Assembly: GCA_009760855.2 (NCBI GenBank) | Contig: WPIO01000091.1 | Span: forward strand, 1,155,001-1,219,000 | Length of the DNA stretch: 64,000 bases | Reading direction: 5' to 3' | From: Cristatella mucedo | Lineage: Eukaryota; Bryozoa; Phylactolaemata; Cristatellidae | Shown here: in pieces, positions 40,877 to 52,217 of the stretch | How the letters are laid out: the number at the start of each line of letters is the position of its first letter | Position numbering within the stretch: position 1 is the stretch's first letter | Translations under genes and position numbers: made by a program | The notes under the pieces: model-generated | Database searches by the model: none | What the model saw: only the letters and a program-made list of their open reading frames with translations | What the model was told of the DNA's origin: nothing

Positions 40877-41071
40877 TGTATGTGCTGCTGCGGTAATTAT
40901 CGCGTAAGCCTCCCCTGCGGCCAATGGTTAAGCCATTGACACAGTCCATCGTCCGATCACTACTGTACTCCTCACCTGTGTTCAATGATTAAGCCATTGA
41001 TGCAGCGCAGCGTCAGGCCACTAATGTACGTCTGTTTATCAACGCAGCCGCTGCGATTAATCAAACTCTCC

Positions 41072-41136
<65 letters not shown>

Positions 41137-41138
41137 GC

Positions 41139-41194
<56 letters not shown>

Positions 41195-41297
41195 GCGTTG
41201 AGAGAAATAAAGATTTAGTCTCTTTTCCTGCTTACATCTGCGCTTGTGTCTCTGCTAGAGTCTACAAGAAACGTCGCTGCCGGAGTCACAGGTAGCA
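40877..41297 (+). mobile_element. solo LTR with a (TA)n expansion at its TATA position
   Basis: It aligns with the LTRs at 52-54 kb: 'ctgcggccaatgg', 'aagccattga', 'agcgtcaggccactaatg', the 'acgcgttgagag.aataaag' block and a 'gccggagtcacag' end. The 'cggccaatggttaagccattgac' part occurs twice (40918 and 40981), an enhancer-like duplication of about 65 bp. Where the other copies have 'gtataagtacgcgtt', this one has about 120 bp of TA repeats (41075-41196), broken once by 'cgcgtg'. Confidence 0.82.
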
Positions 41298-41587
41298 TTG
41301 CGTCCGGACGACCTTCGCCGGCGTTCCGCGCTCGAAGCGGTTATGCATATGCGGCCGGTGAAGAGAGAGCGGGCCCCACGCCCGAAATCGACTTCACTTC
41401 CGCCTGCGCCGCGAGCGTGGCGAGGTAACTTGTGTAGACCGATGACGCGGCTGCGTGCGGAAAAGACCGCAGCGACAACAATTCGACCCTTCAAGAATCG
41501 AGTAGCTCTTAGCTTGTCTCCCACGACGAGATGGCTACTTGCGTAGCGTGGACAGGACAGACAATAGCAACGGAGTCGAATCGCGAA

Positions 41588-41779
<192 letters not shown>

Positions 41780-42167
41780 CTGCGAGGCAGGAGTCGTGCG
41801 ACCAACGAGGAGATCGACGAGGAGACTGACGGTCGACACGAGGCGGACCGCGAGCTTCCAACCTCAATTAATCTCCGTTTAATGTTATTCAGGCATTGTC
41901 GCTTTTTTTTATATTGCGCAAGGATCAGCGGAGCCAGACTCGCGGGTTCGCCAAAGATATCGACTGGCCTCGCTGTAGGGCTCGCGTATCGATCGCGGAG
42001 AAATTGAGAGCGACACGCGATGCGTGCCTGAGCGGCGCGCACCGATCGATGGCCTGTTGTCAGCTACACAACGGGCGGTCACGCCGCCGAGGTCCGTCGG
42101 TGCACACCTGCCGGAGCCAACGGACGGACGGATGGACGGGCGGGCGGGCGGATGGCGGAGACGTCGA

Positions 42168-42175
42168 TGACGTCA
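42168..42175. promoter_or_regulatory. CRE (TGACGTCA)
   Basis: A palindromic CRE 85 bp upstream of ATG 42261, preceded by 'acgtcga' and a run of 'cgga'/'cggg' tetramers. Confidence 0.55.
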
Positions 42176-42260
42176 GTCGCGACGGCGGCTGCAGACCGCC
42201 GCGCGCCAGAAGCCCGATAGCTCGCACTCAACTTGACTCCAACTCGGAGCCAGACTGCGG

Positions 42261-42621
42261 ATGAGCACCTTTGGAGACAGCGAGGCGGCGGCGAGCGCGG
42301 TGACCCGTCGCGTTGTCGCCGGCATCGTCAAAGACGTCGTCACGTCCAAGGACCGTACGATGGACTACGCGCTCGTCGTGGACGTGGCGACTCAGGACGA
42401 GCGCGCGCTATCGGAGCAGGCCGTACTCGTGCGCGCCGACGACGGCCGCGGCCTGGCGGACATGCGCAGCGCCTACCTGGGCAAGTACGCCTGGGCCACG
42501 GTGGACGCGCTCGGCCGGTCCACGGCCGGCCTGCCGACGCTCGGCCGCCCGCGCTGGTCTGAGCTGCGCAACGCGCGCGTCTCGCCGGCGGGCGCCGCCG
42601 AGAGCGTTCGCGTTCGCATTT

Positions 42622-42661
<40 letters not shown>

Positions 42662-42809
42662 GGAGACCGTCTTCGTTTTGGACGACGAAGCGCGCCGCGC
42701 GTACACGCTGCGAATGCCGCCACGCGGCTGGAGGTGCACGCTGATGACGTTCGTCAGCAGCGATGGCGTCGAGCGGAGGCTCCTATTCACAGCCGAGGCG
42801 GAGAAATGA
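42261..42809 (+). CDS. intronless 182-residue protein of unknown function
   Basis: ATG 42261 opens a frame with very strong GC preference at codon third positions, ending TGA at 42809. The N-terminal part reads 'RRVVAGIVKDVVTSKDRTMD' and 'YALVVDVATQDERALSEQAV', a mix of charged and hydrophobic residues typical of a folded domain. A run of about 13 Gly (residues 121-133, GGC triplets at 42626-42660) follows, then 'ETVFVLDDEARRAYTLRMPP' and 'RRLLFTAEAEK'. No family was recognised. The glycine run looks like a linker between two beta-rich parts. The opposite strand is also open but gives an Arg/Pro-rich string. The CpG-rich promoter and CRE upstream support a real gene. It could also be one exon of a larger gene. 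Confidence 0.6.
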
Positions 42810-43323
42810 GAGCCGCGCGCGCACGCACTCGGCGGGCAGCCGACAGCGCTCGCTGCGGACGACGGCGTCGGATTACGGGTCGCCATTTTCGAGCGCTTCT
42901 GCTTCGAGCCTCGATGGCCCGCCCTCTTTCGTCGGAGCGATGGGAGGGGGGAGGGCGAAAGCCGACCGAGCCGACGCTCACAGCGGCTGGAGCGCGGGGC
43001 TGCAGAACCCTCTGTGCGCGCTCTGAATCCCACCATTTAGTCTCAGGTTAATCCGGGTCGCAGGTGGTGACCCGACGGCGTCTTCCTGACGCCGACCGCC
43101 GCTGACGACGTGGCGCTTTCGCGGAGCTGAGGACGGCGGCGCTGCGACTGGGGTGCTTTCGCCCGGCGCCTTCGCCTTCGACGCGGATGCGCGGACGGAG
43201 CTCGAGAAATAGCGCGTTCGGATCGCCGTCCGGGCAGCTCGCGGCTTCCAACGCGAGACGAACGCGTCCGCGCGCGCGCGCGTGCACGAGGAGGACGGCG
43301 GCCGAGCGTCTTGGGACGAACGC

Positions 43324-43482
43324 AGTCGCCGGGCTTCGCGTACAGTAATGGAGAGGCGTCGAAGCGCGGCGTGCAATCGACCGGCGGCGGCGTGAAAGCG
43401 TACGACAGCTTTGCGTACGCTGCGACCCTGGGCGAGGCTGCGTCTTCTATCGCGAAGCTCGCTGCTCGGCGAGTCCACTAGG
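43324..43482 (+). CDS. possible terminal exon, unknown protein
   Basis: After an acceptor-like 'gaacgcag' at 43323, the frame reads 'SPGFAYSNGEASKRGVQSTG', then 'KAYDSFAYAATLGEAASSIA', and stops (TAG) at about 43482. Codon third positions are mostly G or C, while first and second are mixed, a coding signature. There is no ATG, so it would be a last exon. Upstream another frame ('GVLSPGAFAFDADARTELEK', stop near 43210) also looks coding. The two may belong to one broken gene. Confidence 0.3.
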
Positions 43483-43639
43483 GGCGCAGTGCCGTCGACG
43501 ATGGATGCCTGCACCGTTTGAGCTGTGCATGCGCATTGCAATCGCGAAGCGACTGCGTTCAAATTAAAACGTGTAATGCTAGTATCAAACTCTGTCGCTC
43601 GATGCCGCTTTTTTGCTATTTTTGCTCGTTGTCTCTCTC

Positions 43640-43760
43640 GCAGCGAACCGTAAAGCGCCCCAATGAAAATGCAATTCTCTTACGGGACTGTGAAAAGGCC
43701 TCTTGCTATTATTATTATGATGTCATATTATGTTATGATTGCCATTGTTAATATTATTCC
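43640..43760 (+). repeat. possible worn LINE A tail
   Basis: 'accgtaaagcgccccaatga' ... 'ttctcttacgggactg' followed by 'tattattattatgatg' has the layout, but only part of the sequence, of the family tail. Confidence 0.4.
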
Positions 43761-44029
43761 ATCTTAACACGGGGATCACCAATTGTAGTTAGGCGGGCGT
43801 AAGCAGTGATGATAAGTAGGGCGTGGTCGGGCTGCCAGCAGCCGACAAACGCAGCTTCCCGGCTCAGCCAGCGAAAGGTTTACCCAACCGCTACTTTCCT
43901 ATAGTTCTGCCGGGCTTCTGCTACGTCACAGCCTTGGTTGGCTTGACCTGTTGGCAGATTTTTACGTTATTGATCGGAGAATAGGTCGCCAGCATATTTC
44001 CTGTTGAATCTGCACGTAATCCAGGCGTA

Positions 44030-44790
44030 CTGTTCAAAAGTGACCTTTTATTAGACGATCACATCAGCTCCACAGTCAAGTCTTCCTTTTAATACGGGCT
44101 TGCTTAGACAGGGATACTATGTCGAAATGGGTCCGTGCATTTGCGACATCCCGTCTCGACTCCTGTAACTCACAGCACCAGCTGGTGTACCGGCGTGTGC
44201 AACAGGCCGCTTGTAGCTGGCGGAAAAATCGGCGCCTAGGCAAGCCTAGGCTTGCCTAGGCTTGCCTGTCGTGAACGTCTCAGCTGCCATATCACACCAC
44301 GTCTCGCCAACGTGTACTGGCTCCCAATCAAGCAGCGTATCGACTTCAAGGTTCTTTCGCTTACTTTTACGTCCCTTTATTCTCTAGCTTCAGCCTACTT
44401 ATGATAAATACTTCCCATCCCGACGAAGAATCGTACAACCTGCTGTTCTGACTCGAATTGTTTAGCCTCACTTCGTTCGAGTCTCTAAACCGTTGGAGAC
44501 CGTGCCATTATTTCCTAAGCTCCCAAAGCACTACCAACGCACGTCGCAATGTCCTGACATGGCGACATTCAAGACGAATATTAAAACATACCTGTTAATT
44601 CCAGCATTTGGTGGGTCTCTGTGTTTCGTCCTTCGTCGGCATATGCCTGCTTACACTGTGCCTGCTGCTTGCAGATTTTTACCAACAATCATTTGGTAAT
44701 GCTTTCAACACAGCATCTTTAAAGTGCCTAGAAAGTGATTCAGTTCTCTGAGGGCTATGCAAATGAGTTATTATTATTATTATTCTAAAG
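44030..44790 (+). repeat. LINE A copy, C-terminal block, 3' UTR and tail
   Basis: It starts at the 'gacgatcacatcagctcc' block and has a small deletion before 'acgggcttgcttagac'. It continues through a worn 'HAFATSRLDSCNS' segment and ends in the tail (44722-44765) plus TTA repeats. A palindromic repeat of 'gcctaggctt' units (44235-44267) has grown inside it. Confidence 0.88.
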
Positions 44791-45555
44791 TAGGATCTTC
44801 GCGATTGAGAACAACAACTGGTTGGGGGCGCTCGAATAATTCCTGACCGAAAGTGTCCGGTTCGTGTCGAGTGACGGTCAGATATCCATCGGATATCGGA
44901 TATCCAGTGATGGTCATTCATCGGATCATCGTCCACCTGACCCGTCGTGAGTTGCAGAGTTTCGCAAGTGCCCGCGCTGCCCGCTGTTGTTTTTACCTTT
45001 TTACCCCCATTTAAACAATATCGATCCTCGAGCTTAGGTTAGTTCGAGCCAACGGCGTCGGCCATGCTTGGCACACTGTTATGCTTGTCCTTCGAGCCCC
45101 AAGAGGCAGCTGTACTTGCTATTCTATACCTCAGAGTCAGCTGCAATTGTCACTAAGCCGCTCAGAGTCAGCTTTGGCGATAGATAAACCTATCAGCTGC
45201 ATTGCAGTCACTTGATTCTGGATGTCGACAAATTTAACTAAGAGACGATGAAAAAGAACTTCTTATTTTAAGAAATAGAAAATGAACGGGTGAAGTAATA
45301 GAATGTGCTCTCACAAATGAAAGTATAATTATGCCATCAACTTCCATGTGCTCATAACTTACATTGCTGCCCTCTTTGACCATTGCCTGTCGCTTATTGA
45401 GTTTTATTATGGAGAATAATAAGCATTTTCAGCAAGTGACCGAATTCGATCTTACTATCCACGAGTAGGACAAATTATGCTCGTGGCTGGCTAAAGATCG
45501 TGATAGCTTAATTTTTTTTCTCTAGGCTAGACTAACGTAAAGTAAAGCTTAGCTG
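44791..45555. other. no gene; short iterated 'atatcgg/atatccg' strings
   Basis: Near 44880-44925 the motif 'ggatatc' recurs. Otherwise I see nothing. Confidence 0.4.
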
Positions 45556-46225
45556 ATTAAACCGCCTCATTGGCGTAGCGGCAGAACAGCCTTTGTGGCT
45601 ATCAGCTCGGCTGCAGCATACAATACAGAATGGTCTGCTGCTGAGATAACTCGGAAAAGGTAGGAACATCCAAAAAAGCCATCAATTCAATGCAGTCGAT
45701 CATAAATATGGCCGCTATATTGGTCTTTAAGCGAAGAAATTCAGTCACGAGTCTTCTTGCAAAGGCAGTACCATAACTCCCGGCTGATCGCCGGAGTAGA
45801 GCAATTTACTCCGACCCACAAAGCCCACCACCACCACCTGAATTCTTTCATTCTTCAATAACTGCTGCACCTGTTTCGGCATTCTCGTGCTCACGCGTTC
45901 TCCCAGGAAAATAAACTTGGTACACCGTTCTTCTATCCTTTAAAATATGTTGGGGACAGAATGTTTCGCTTTGCGGGTCTTCGACTTCGGAGCTCGCCCG
46001 CATAATTTTTGCGAAGCGACATCTTCCTCCTGCTTCTAACACTATCACGAACCCTTACAAGCCATTCTGCGCTGCTAATTCTATGCTATTTGCTTTATTT
46101 TCTATTCTATTTCTATTTTATTTCTCAACTGCCTTTCAGACTTTTTTTATTCCCATCCCAATCTCATTGTTGCCCAAGGGAGATTCTATTGGCTACCGTA
46201 TTCTCTAGATAGGTCGCTAAGACTT
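45556..46225 (+). repeat. SINE B fragment followed by a LINE B relic
   Basis: 45560-45620 is a partial SINE B on the - strand ('ccgcctcattggcgtagcgg'). From about 45640 a worn LINE B C-terminus is readable on +: 'CTCFGILVLTRS'-like, then the 'VGDR.F..AG.RLRSSP' block. It continues to an AT-rich end near 46220. Confidence 0.6.
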
Positions 46226-46985
46226 TGAGTGTGCAATTGATAATTTTCCAGAGTAGCAACCTCTCAGTATTCGTGGACTTGTAGAGTCGCAGACTGGGAT
46301 AAATGTAGATGCACACGCATTAGCAGATGTTGGTCAGGCAGGCGCCGCAGCGAGTTGACCTTGAGCTCGAGCACAAGGGCATGGCTCTCGCGGCTACGCT
46401 CGCCATCTGTAGCATTTTTTGCAATAGACAGTCGATGATAAACGGTGCCTAATTTGAAAGCAAACGGATCTTCTTTAAGGAAAGATGAACATACGCCACG
46501 GCGAACAGTGACCTATTCAGGAGCGACGATTGCGGCAGTGGACCATCAATAAAGTGCACTCCCGCGAGCGACTGTATGTAAGGACCTGGAGAGATCGGAT
46601 GTTCGGTGGTCGGAATTTGCCCTTACAATTGGGGAGGGGGCATAATCGAGCTCGGCAAGAGAAAAGGCGCCGACTGCTGGAGAGAGAAAAAGGAGACTCT
46701 GGCTCACTGGCTCACTGGCTCAGCCGGCGCTTCTGCGAGCAGGTGCACCACTGCACAGGCTGAATGTACTGCGATCATGCCACTGCTTGGCATCGGTAGC
46801 GTCTAAGTACAGCTTTATCGCTGAATTAGGAAGAGCGCAATAAAGTAAAGCACCAGCACAGCCGGACCTCTAGAGATCAGGGCAGACTGCGTCGAGAGTA
46901 AAGAAGCTATGCAGGTTCTATCAACCAGTTCTATCCGGTTTCTAACAGGTCTTGTCAACTCAAAATATCTACTTATTTTTTCGCA
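46226..46985. other. no recognised feature
   Basis: Mixed composition. The ORFs at 46530-46763 and 46606-46806 overlap each other and look like chance. Confidence 0.35.
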
Positions 46986-46994
46986 CGACGGTCT

Positions 46995-47085
46995 AAGCAC
47001 GGCACATAAAAAAATTAAGTGTATAGCACCCTAAGAGAACTTCATCTATATTCAGGCGCTTCACATATGCCACAACCTAGATCGT
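46995..47085 (-). repeat. SINE A tail fragment
   Basis: 'atagcaccctaagagaactt' and 'attcaggcgcttcacatatg'. The tRNA-like head is lost. Confidence 0.8.
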
Positions 47086-47174
47086 GAAAACTTTCATCTC
47101 GATCGGGTGAACTTATTTGGTTTGCTTGCTTGACTAAGTATTAATCATGCTTGTCACTAAAATTTGATCAGCGA

Positions 47175-47280
47175 TTCGCTTGCAACGAGTAGTAAAGGAC
47201 CCGGACAAATATTTAGTTCTCTTTAGGTGCTATGCAAATAACCTATAACTATTATGATTATGATTATTGTTATTATTCCT
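47175..47280 (+). repeat. worn LINE A tail
   Basis: 'tatttagttctctttaggtg' followed by ATT-type repeats. Confidence 0.55.
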
Positions 47281-47787
47281 ACTCGAGCACTCGCAGTACG
47301 GTCAAAGTACCTACGATAGGTAGCATAGAGAGAGTTTGCTAGGGAGCCTTTGAAGATCTACCGCAACAGGGCTCAAATTTGCTTGGTAGCGATTACATTC
47401 ATTAGTGCTAAACGTGGTAATCAAATAAACCTGTTGTCTGCTTGAAGTCTGTGTGGCTGAGCTAGTAGAAAAATTAACCTCAAACTGCCGATGGTGATAT
47501 AATCTTAGACTGCTCAAGTGTTAACTATATTACTCCAGCGTTATGCTTGAGCTAAAGTTGACGTGGCAGCCCGCAGGGACTGACTATCAAAAGGTACTCT
47601 AGGCACAAGTTCGCTGGCAATATTTTTCGCCGCGGCACTGCGAACGACGTAGTCATTCAGCGAAGACCGCGTGGCTAATAGATACTACGAATCGAGGTCG
47701 GCTTTTCAGTTGCGCTTCCGCACCATCCGGGCGGACGCCGCGGGCGCCGTCCAGGCGCTGCGGCGCCCGCCGATCGTCGTCGCGGCA

Positions 47788-47848
47788 ATGGCCACTAGCT
47801 GCGCGAGCCTGCTAAAGGCCGCTAGCCTGCGCCGCCCGCTCTCGTCAG
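47788..47848 (+). CDS. first exon with mitochondrial-type presequence
   Basis: ATG 47788 in the context 'gcggcaATGG' opens 'MATSCASLLKAASLRRPLSS', then a donor 'g|gtgtct' in phase 1. The stretch has Ala, Ser, Leu, Lys and Arg, no acidic residue, and an Arg pair before Pro-Leu-Ser-Ser. This is what cleaved mitochondrial matrix-targeting peptides look like. It lies in a local GC-rich island. An upstream in-frame ATG (47671) exists, but the nearer one has the better context. The downstream exons, and so the protein, were not found. Confidence 0.45.
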
Positions 47849-47849
47849 G

Positions 47850-49535
47850 TGTCTAGCCGACACGTACTCGTAAAGCAGTGCGACCGGGAGCTACAATTAA
47901 TTACAATTAATGCAATTAATTACAATACAATTAACCTCGGCGCACGGTGCTCTGGTTTACAAGGTACCCTTGGCCTTGGCTGCGACCTTGTAACGAGGCG
48001 CAAGGGCAGACGTCTGCGCCTGCGTCGGACAGTAGCTGATTAACCGCAGCCCTGTCGCGTAATGTTGACCCTCGCGCTCGGTATATTTCGCGCGTCCTGA
48101 CGTTAGACACCGGACGGTCGCTCGTCGATTAGGGCCGGAACAGGCGCCATTTAGTCCCTAGGAAGGTCCCATAGTCTCGACGACAGCTTCGGAGCCGCAC
48201 GTCGACCGCGGTCGGTGCGTGCACGGCATTTTCCGTGCGCGGAGATGCTCTTTCATTGGCTGTCGGGATAGTTTTTCGCTGATTACCAAGAGCTGCAAGT
48301 GAGGCCAGAGGTCGAGTTCCGCTGAATCAATTCGGCTTCATTTCTACAGCGGTCGAAGAGGCTATAGCGGCTTTTACTCGTTAGCGGCATGCAATAACAG
48401 GTTGTCCTCAATAGAGCACGAACCGACGGCCTGGGCTACCCCGAGCTACAAACACCGCTGACCGCCGATCCGAGACCCGGTGGCAGTGGCAGATTCTTTT
48501 AAGTGTATCGACAATTTACCGCGTGCTCCATCTTGCGCCCGGTCCTGCAGCCTATCCTGCCGCAACTGCTGCTGGCTATACTACTGCCTATACCATTGCC
48601 AGGCTGGCTTCTCAGAACCAGCGTTGCTGTGAGTTACGCGCTTCCCAACAGCCTGAATTCTGCCAATGCCAATCAGTAATGCTAAAAGAGACAGCAAGAG
48701 CAGCTGACTCGGGGAACCGGTCTATCCGATTTTAGTCGCGTGCTACAGAATTGAGTGGTCCTCCAATCATATCTTGAGCTGCTTTTCAAGACTGAATGAT
48801 TTCGAGAATTTATGAAGTTCGCCCCTTCGGAGTACACAATGGCAGCATTGGCGAGCCGAAAGATTCTCAAGGGCGGTGCTTTACAAGATTACCTTCATTC
48901 AGGGTCATTATTCAGTCTAGTGTATTCTAACGAGTTGCTAATACCAATGACCAGGGCTGACTCATTCCGATATTAAAGTTAACTCACAGAAATGTCACTT
49001 GCTTCCACTAAGCGATGCAGCAGAAACGTGTGAGCACCTTGGCTCGTAGCGATGCTTTAAAACCCCTGCGTTTGCGCATCCGTAAAGTCGCCCTCCATTG
49101 CCGCTGCGATTCTCGTCGTACGGCTTGAAAATCTCTCGTGAAGCTCAGCCTCTTTTTAGTAACGCCGATGCAAGCTCAAGCCTCCACCTCGGTATCGGTA
49201 TCGTAGAGCAGCGATCGTTCTCACGGACTCGCGCTGAATCAATTGACGGAAGCGTGATTCATTGTTGACGTATTTCGTCTCGGGAACAACAAGGATCAGA
49301 CAAAGTGTGCTTAAGGAATGCATGCACTGTAGAAAAACGCAATTGCCCTGCACTTATGGCCATCTTTACATGGGAAATGCGGTTACCTCTAAGCTTTTAT
49401 TACTCTTGCGCATTGGAGGAGGACTGAGCCTCGCAAGAGTCGCGTTTAAATTAAGTTCTTACTTACAGTAGTTTCGTTGCAGCCAAGTCCTCAGCCAAGG
49501 AGCTTACTTAAGACGAGAACGCTCACGTCACGCAA
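47850..49535. other. intron or intergenic; one worn SINE B
   Basis: A worn SINE B on the - strand is at about 48325-48450 ('cttcatttctacagcggtcg'). Short hairpins such as 'gcacggcattttccgtgc' (48218-48236) are present. No coding exon was recognised. Confidence 0.4.
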
Positions 49536-49539
49536 CTCT

Positions 49540-50005
49540 TTTCGCTGACCTGCACTGGCTTCCAATCAAGCAGCGTATCGATTTCAAGGTTCTGTCACTC
49601 ACTGTTTGGTCGCTCCATTCTCTGGCTCCAGCCTCCTACCAATGAGAACTACTCACTCGCCAGGCTAGGCATTGTATCACCCTCTGCTCTGAATCAAATC
49701 GTTTAACTATACCTCGTGCGAACCTCACATTCTTTAGAGACAGTTCCCTTAGTTCGTTTGCTCCCAAGCTTGAAATTCACTTTCGACTGACGTCACGACC
49801 TCCCCTGACTTGAAGAAACTTTAAGAAAAAAAAGCTAAAAACACGCATTTTTGTCACAGCTTTAGGGAGTCCTCATGGTTCGTCCTTTGTGTGCTTATGC
49901 GTGCTGACACCGCGCAGGCTGACATTGACCGTATTTACGTGTCGGCACTGTGCACCTCTAACCATGTCATCTCTAACCACGTAATGTTTGTTGACATTGT
50001 GCATA
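49540..50005 (+). repeat. LINE A copy, truncated at both ends
   Basis: It begins at the 'cgctgacctgcactggcttc' block ('ADLHWLPIKQRIDFKVLSLT'), continues to the C-terminus, then 3' UTR strings 'gtgcttatgcgtgctgacac' and 'cctctaaccatgtcat'. The hairpin tail is absent here, replaced by a SINE B. Confidence 0.85.
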
Positions 50006-50019
50006 ATGGACCGTGACAG

Positions 50020-50205
50020 CTGGACTTGCCCGAAAGGCAAGGAGCTCGCTCTATACGACCGAAGTCGCGGGTTCGAACCCTGCATTTGGGTGATCCTTTA
50101 TTGCCAACTGCAAACGGTAGCGATAATAATAATAATCATTTATTTGATAGAGCGCCCTCAGATAACTCAATCTCTTTCTAGGGCTCTACAAAAACCGATA
50201 AAGCT
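50020..50205 (+). repeat. SINE B head followed by inverted LINE A tail
   Basis: SINE B (50030-50120) has a clear B box 'gcgggttcgaaccctgcat'. It breaks off in 'gataataataataatc', the start of a reversed LINE A tail (50128-50195, 'gcgccctcagataactcaat'). Confidence 0.85.
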
Positions 50206-51806
50206 CTCCTGCCGCAACACAACACTTCGTTTGGCCGCACATCGCTGCGACACCCGTGATGCAGAGCAAAGAGAGAGAGAGAGAGAGATAGGTTCAAAAT
50301 ACGTGTTCTCTCAAATGGGCAACAGATGTTTGCGCTTGTGCAGACAGACTGTGAGAGAGAAAGAGATAGAGAGAGAACGAGACAGAGAGACAGTGACCGA
50401 AAGGAGGAGACAGAGTAGGACCTCTCAGAATGCAGCCTCTCTGTATACAATCTCTTCTACTGGGCGTAGATTTTTTTGCGTAAACAATGCGTTTATCTAT
50501 GGCTTTCTAGCATGTGTCCCTATTTTGAGTTCATCAAGTCAGTTCGTTTTAGCAAGCAATGTTTTACATTGACGCCAATGTACATAATAACTTCAACTAA
50601 AGCAACTATATATTTTCGGTGGTATCCTATGAGAATTTGCTCCGCACTTGGAAAATCAGCCATGAGCTGCAGATGGAATGTCTAGCCGTTTCTTTTTTCC
50701 ACGCGGCAAAGCCCAGCGTGGCGTTAGCGGCGGCTTCTCAATTTGGTTAGAATGATGTTGGAACGGACGCTCTGATCTCAAAATAACTTATTCTTTGCTT
50801 GAAGTAGACGCCGCCTAAATAAAGATCGTTCTTTGAAACTGAATAACTTGAAGCTGTTCCTCGAAGGCTGTCTGCCGTACTGGCTTCTGTAGTCCATCAA
50901 TAAGGGAAATTGCTCCGGACTCCAGGTGGAGAAGCATGGTGATGCGCGCGCATCGAAGGCGCACTTCCGAGCGAGGCTCTTCTATCCCTCTAAAAAGTGT
51001 CGATGTCCCAATGCATCAGAGCCTATAGCCGCGTGCATCACAAGGTTGCCAGCAATGAGCCTCTCAAAACCTTCTAATGTAAAAAGAAGCATCAGATTCC
51101 CATTTGAGCCGCCATTTTGAGAGCCGGTTAGCAGGCATTTTGAGACCTGTCTAAGAAGAGGTACCTACCTTGTCAGAACATCTACAAATACGATCGTTTA
51201 ATAGAACAGGATCTCTGCAATACGCTTCCGAAGGTTCTGGGGCTGCAATAGGTACCGGGCATCCAAGGTGGGTTAAAGATGGCGTTCTCAGCAAGGAGCC
51301 ACCCAGCCGTCTTAGCAAGATCCGGGCGGCTACAGACCCCCCCCCAGCATAGCTTTCCTACAGGTACGGTTTTACACAGTCGGCAGTCTGCCACAATGTT
51401 TCGTTAACCTGCGGAAGACCGCCAGCACGACACTGATGCTGCATCCAACAGAATGGGGGAGCTAACAATTGCTTGTTTCTCGGAAAGAGTGGCTACCGCA
51501 GTTGTGGGCGTGTGTGCAACTGAACCTGACTGACGGACGAGACGCAAACAACGATGATAAGCCGCAGAATACTGTACTGATAAGAAAATAAAGTGCAGTG
51601 AGCAGTAAGTTTTAGAAATAATGAATCGGGCGAATAAAGAATTGCGAAACTACGATATAAAGTACCGGTTGCGGGCTATAGCTTGTGCTGGGTCCGCTTC
51701 GTAGGCCGGTGCTTGCGATGCAGTTTCCTGTTTAATTCTTTCGAATAACGTATTTTCACACTTTGCAGCATTCCATATTCTTCTGAATTTTAAGATTCGG
51801 TGTTGT

Positions 51807-51810
<4 letters not shown>
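50206..51810. other. no gene; GA-rich microsatellite-like runs
   Basis: 'gagagagagaga' runs lie at 50272-50290 and 50350-50410. No recognised protein or repeat family elsewhere. Confidence 0.4.

Positions 51811-51877
<67 letters not shown>
51811..51877. repeat. (TA)n microsatellite
   Basis: About 33 uninterrupted TA units, 56 bp upstream of the 5' LTR. Confidence 0.98.
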
Positions 51878-51879
<2 letters not shown>

Positions 51880-51932
51880 GGTCAGCCAAAGCAGATCAAA
51901 AGATTCTGAGTTCGAACAATTATGTCATAAGC

Positions 51933-52215
51933 TGTGTTTTGTGCGCCTGCGGCTTCTGCTTTTGTAATTAGGGAATCGCCTAGACACTAACGTGCATGTC
52001 TCACCTACGGCCAATAGTAAAACCATTGACGCAGCACAGCATCATGCCACTAATGCGTTATATTTTTTGTCGTCTGCTATGATTCATCAAGCTCTCGTAT
52101 AAGTACGCGTTGGGAGTAATAAAGGAAGGGTCTCGTTTATCGCTCACGTTCGCCCGCTGCGTCTCCGTGAGACTCCCGCAAGAGCTGCCGCCGCCGGAGC
52201 CACAGTCATACAACA
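51933..52215 (+). repeat. 5' LTR
   Basis: It contains 'cggccaatag' (CCAAT-type), 'gtataagtacgcg' as a TATA-like site and 'agtaataaagg', which can serve as polyadenylation signal. Confidence 0.87.
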
Positions 52216-52217
52216 AC

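Noticed and set aside
42340-43036. - strand ORFs (127 and 187 codons) opposite the 182-codon gene
   Set aside because: Arg/Pro-rich shadows of a GC-rich + strand gene; composition is unnatural and no promoter is seen on that side.
42978-43562. - strand ORF of 194 codons
   Set aside because: Arg/Ser/Ala-rich with no folded-protein pattern; the + strand frames in the same place have better codon statistics.
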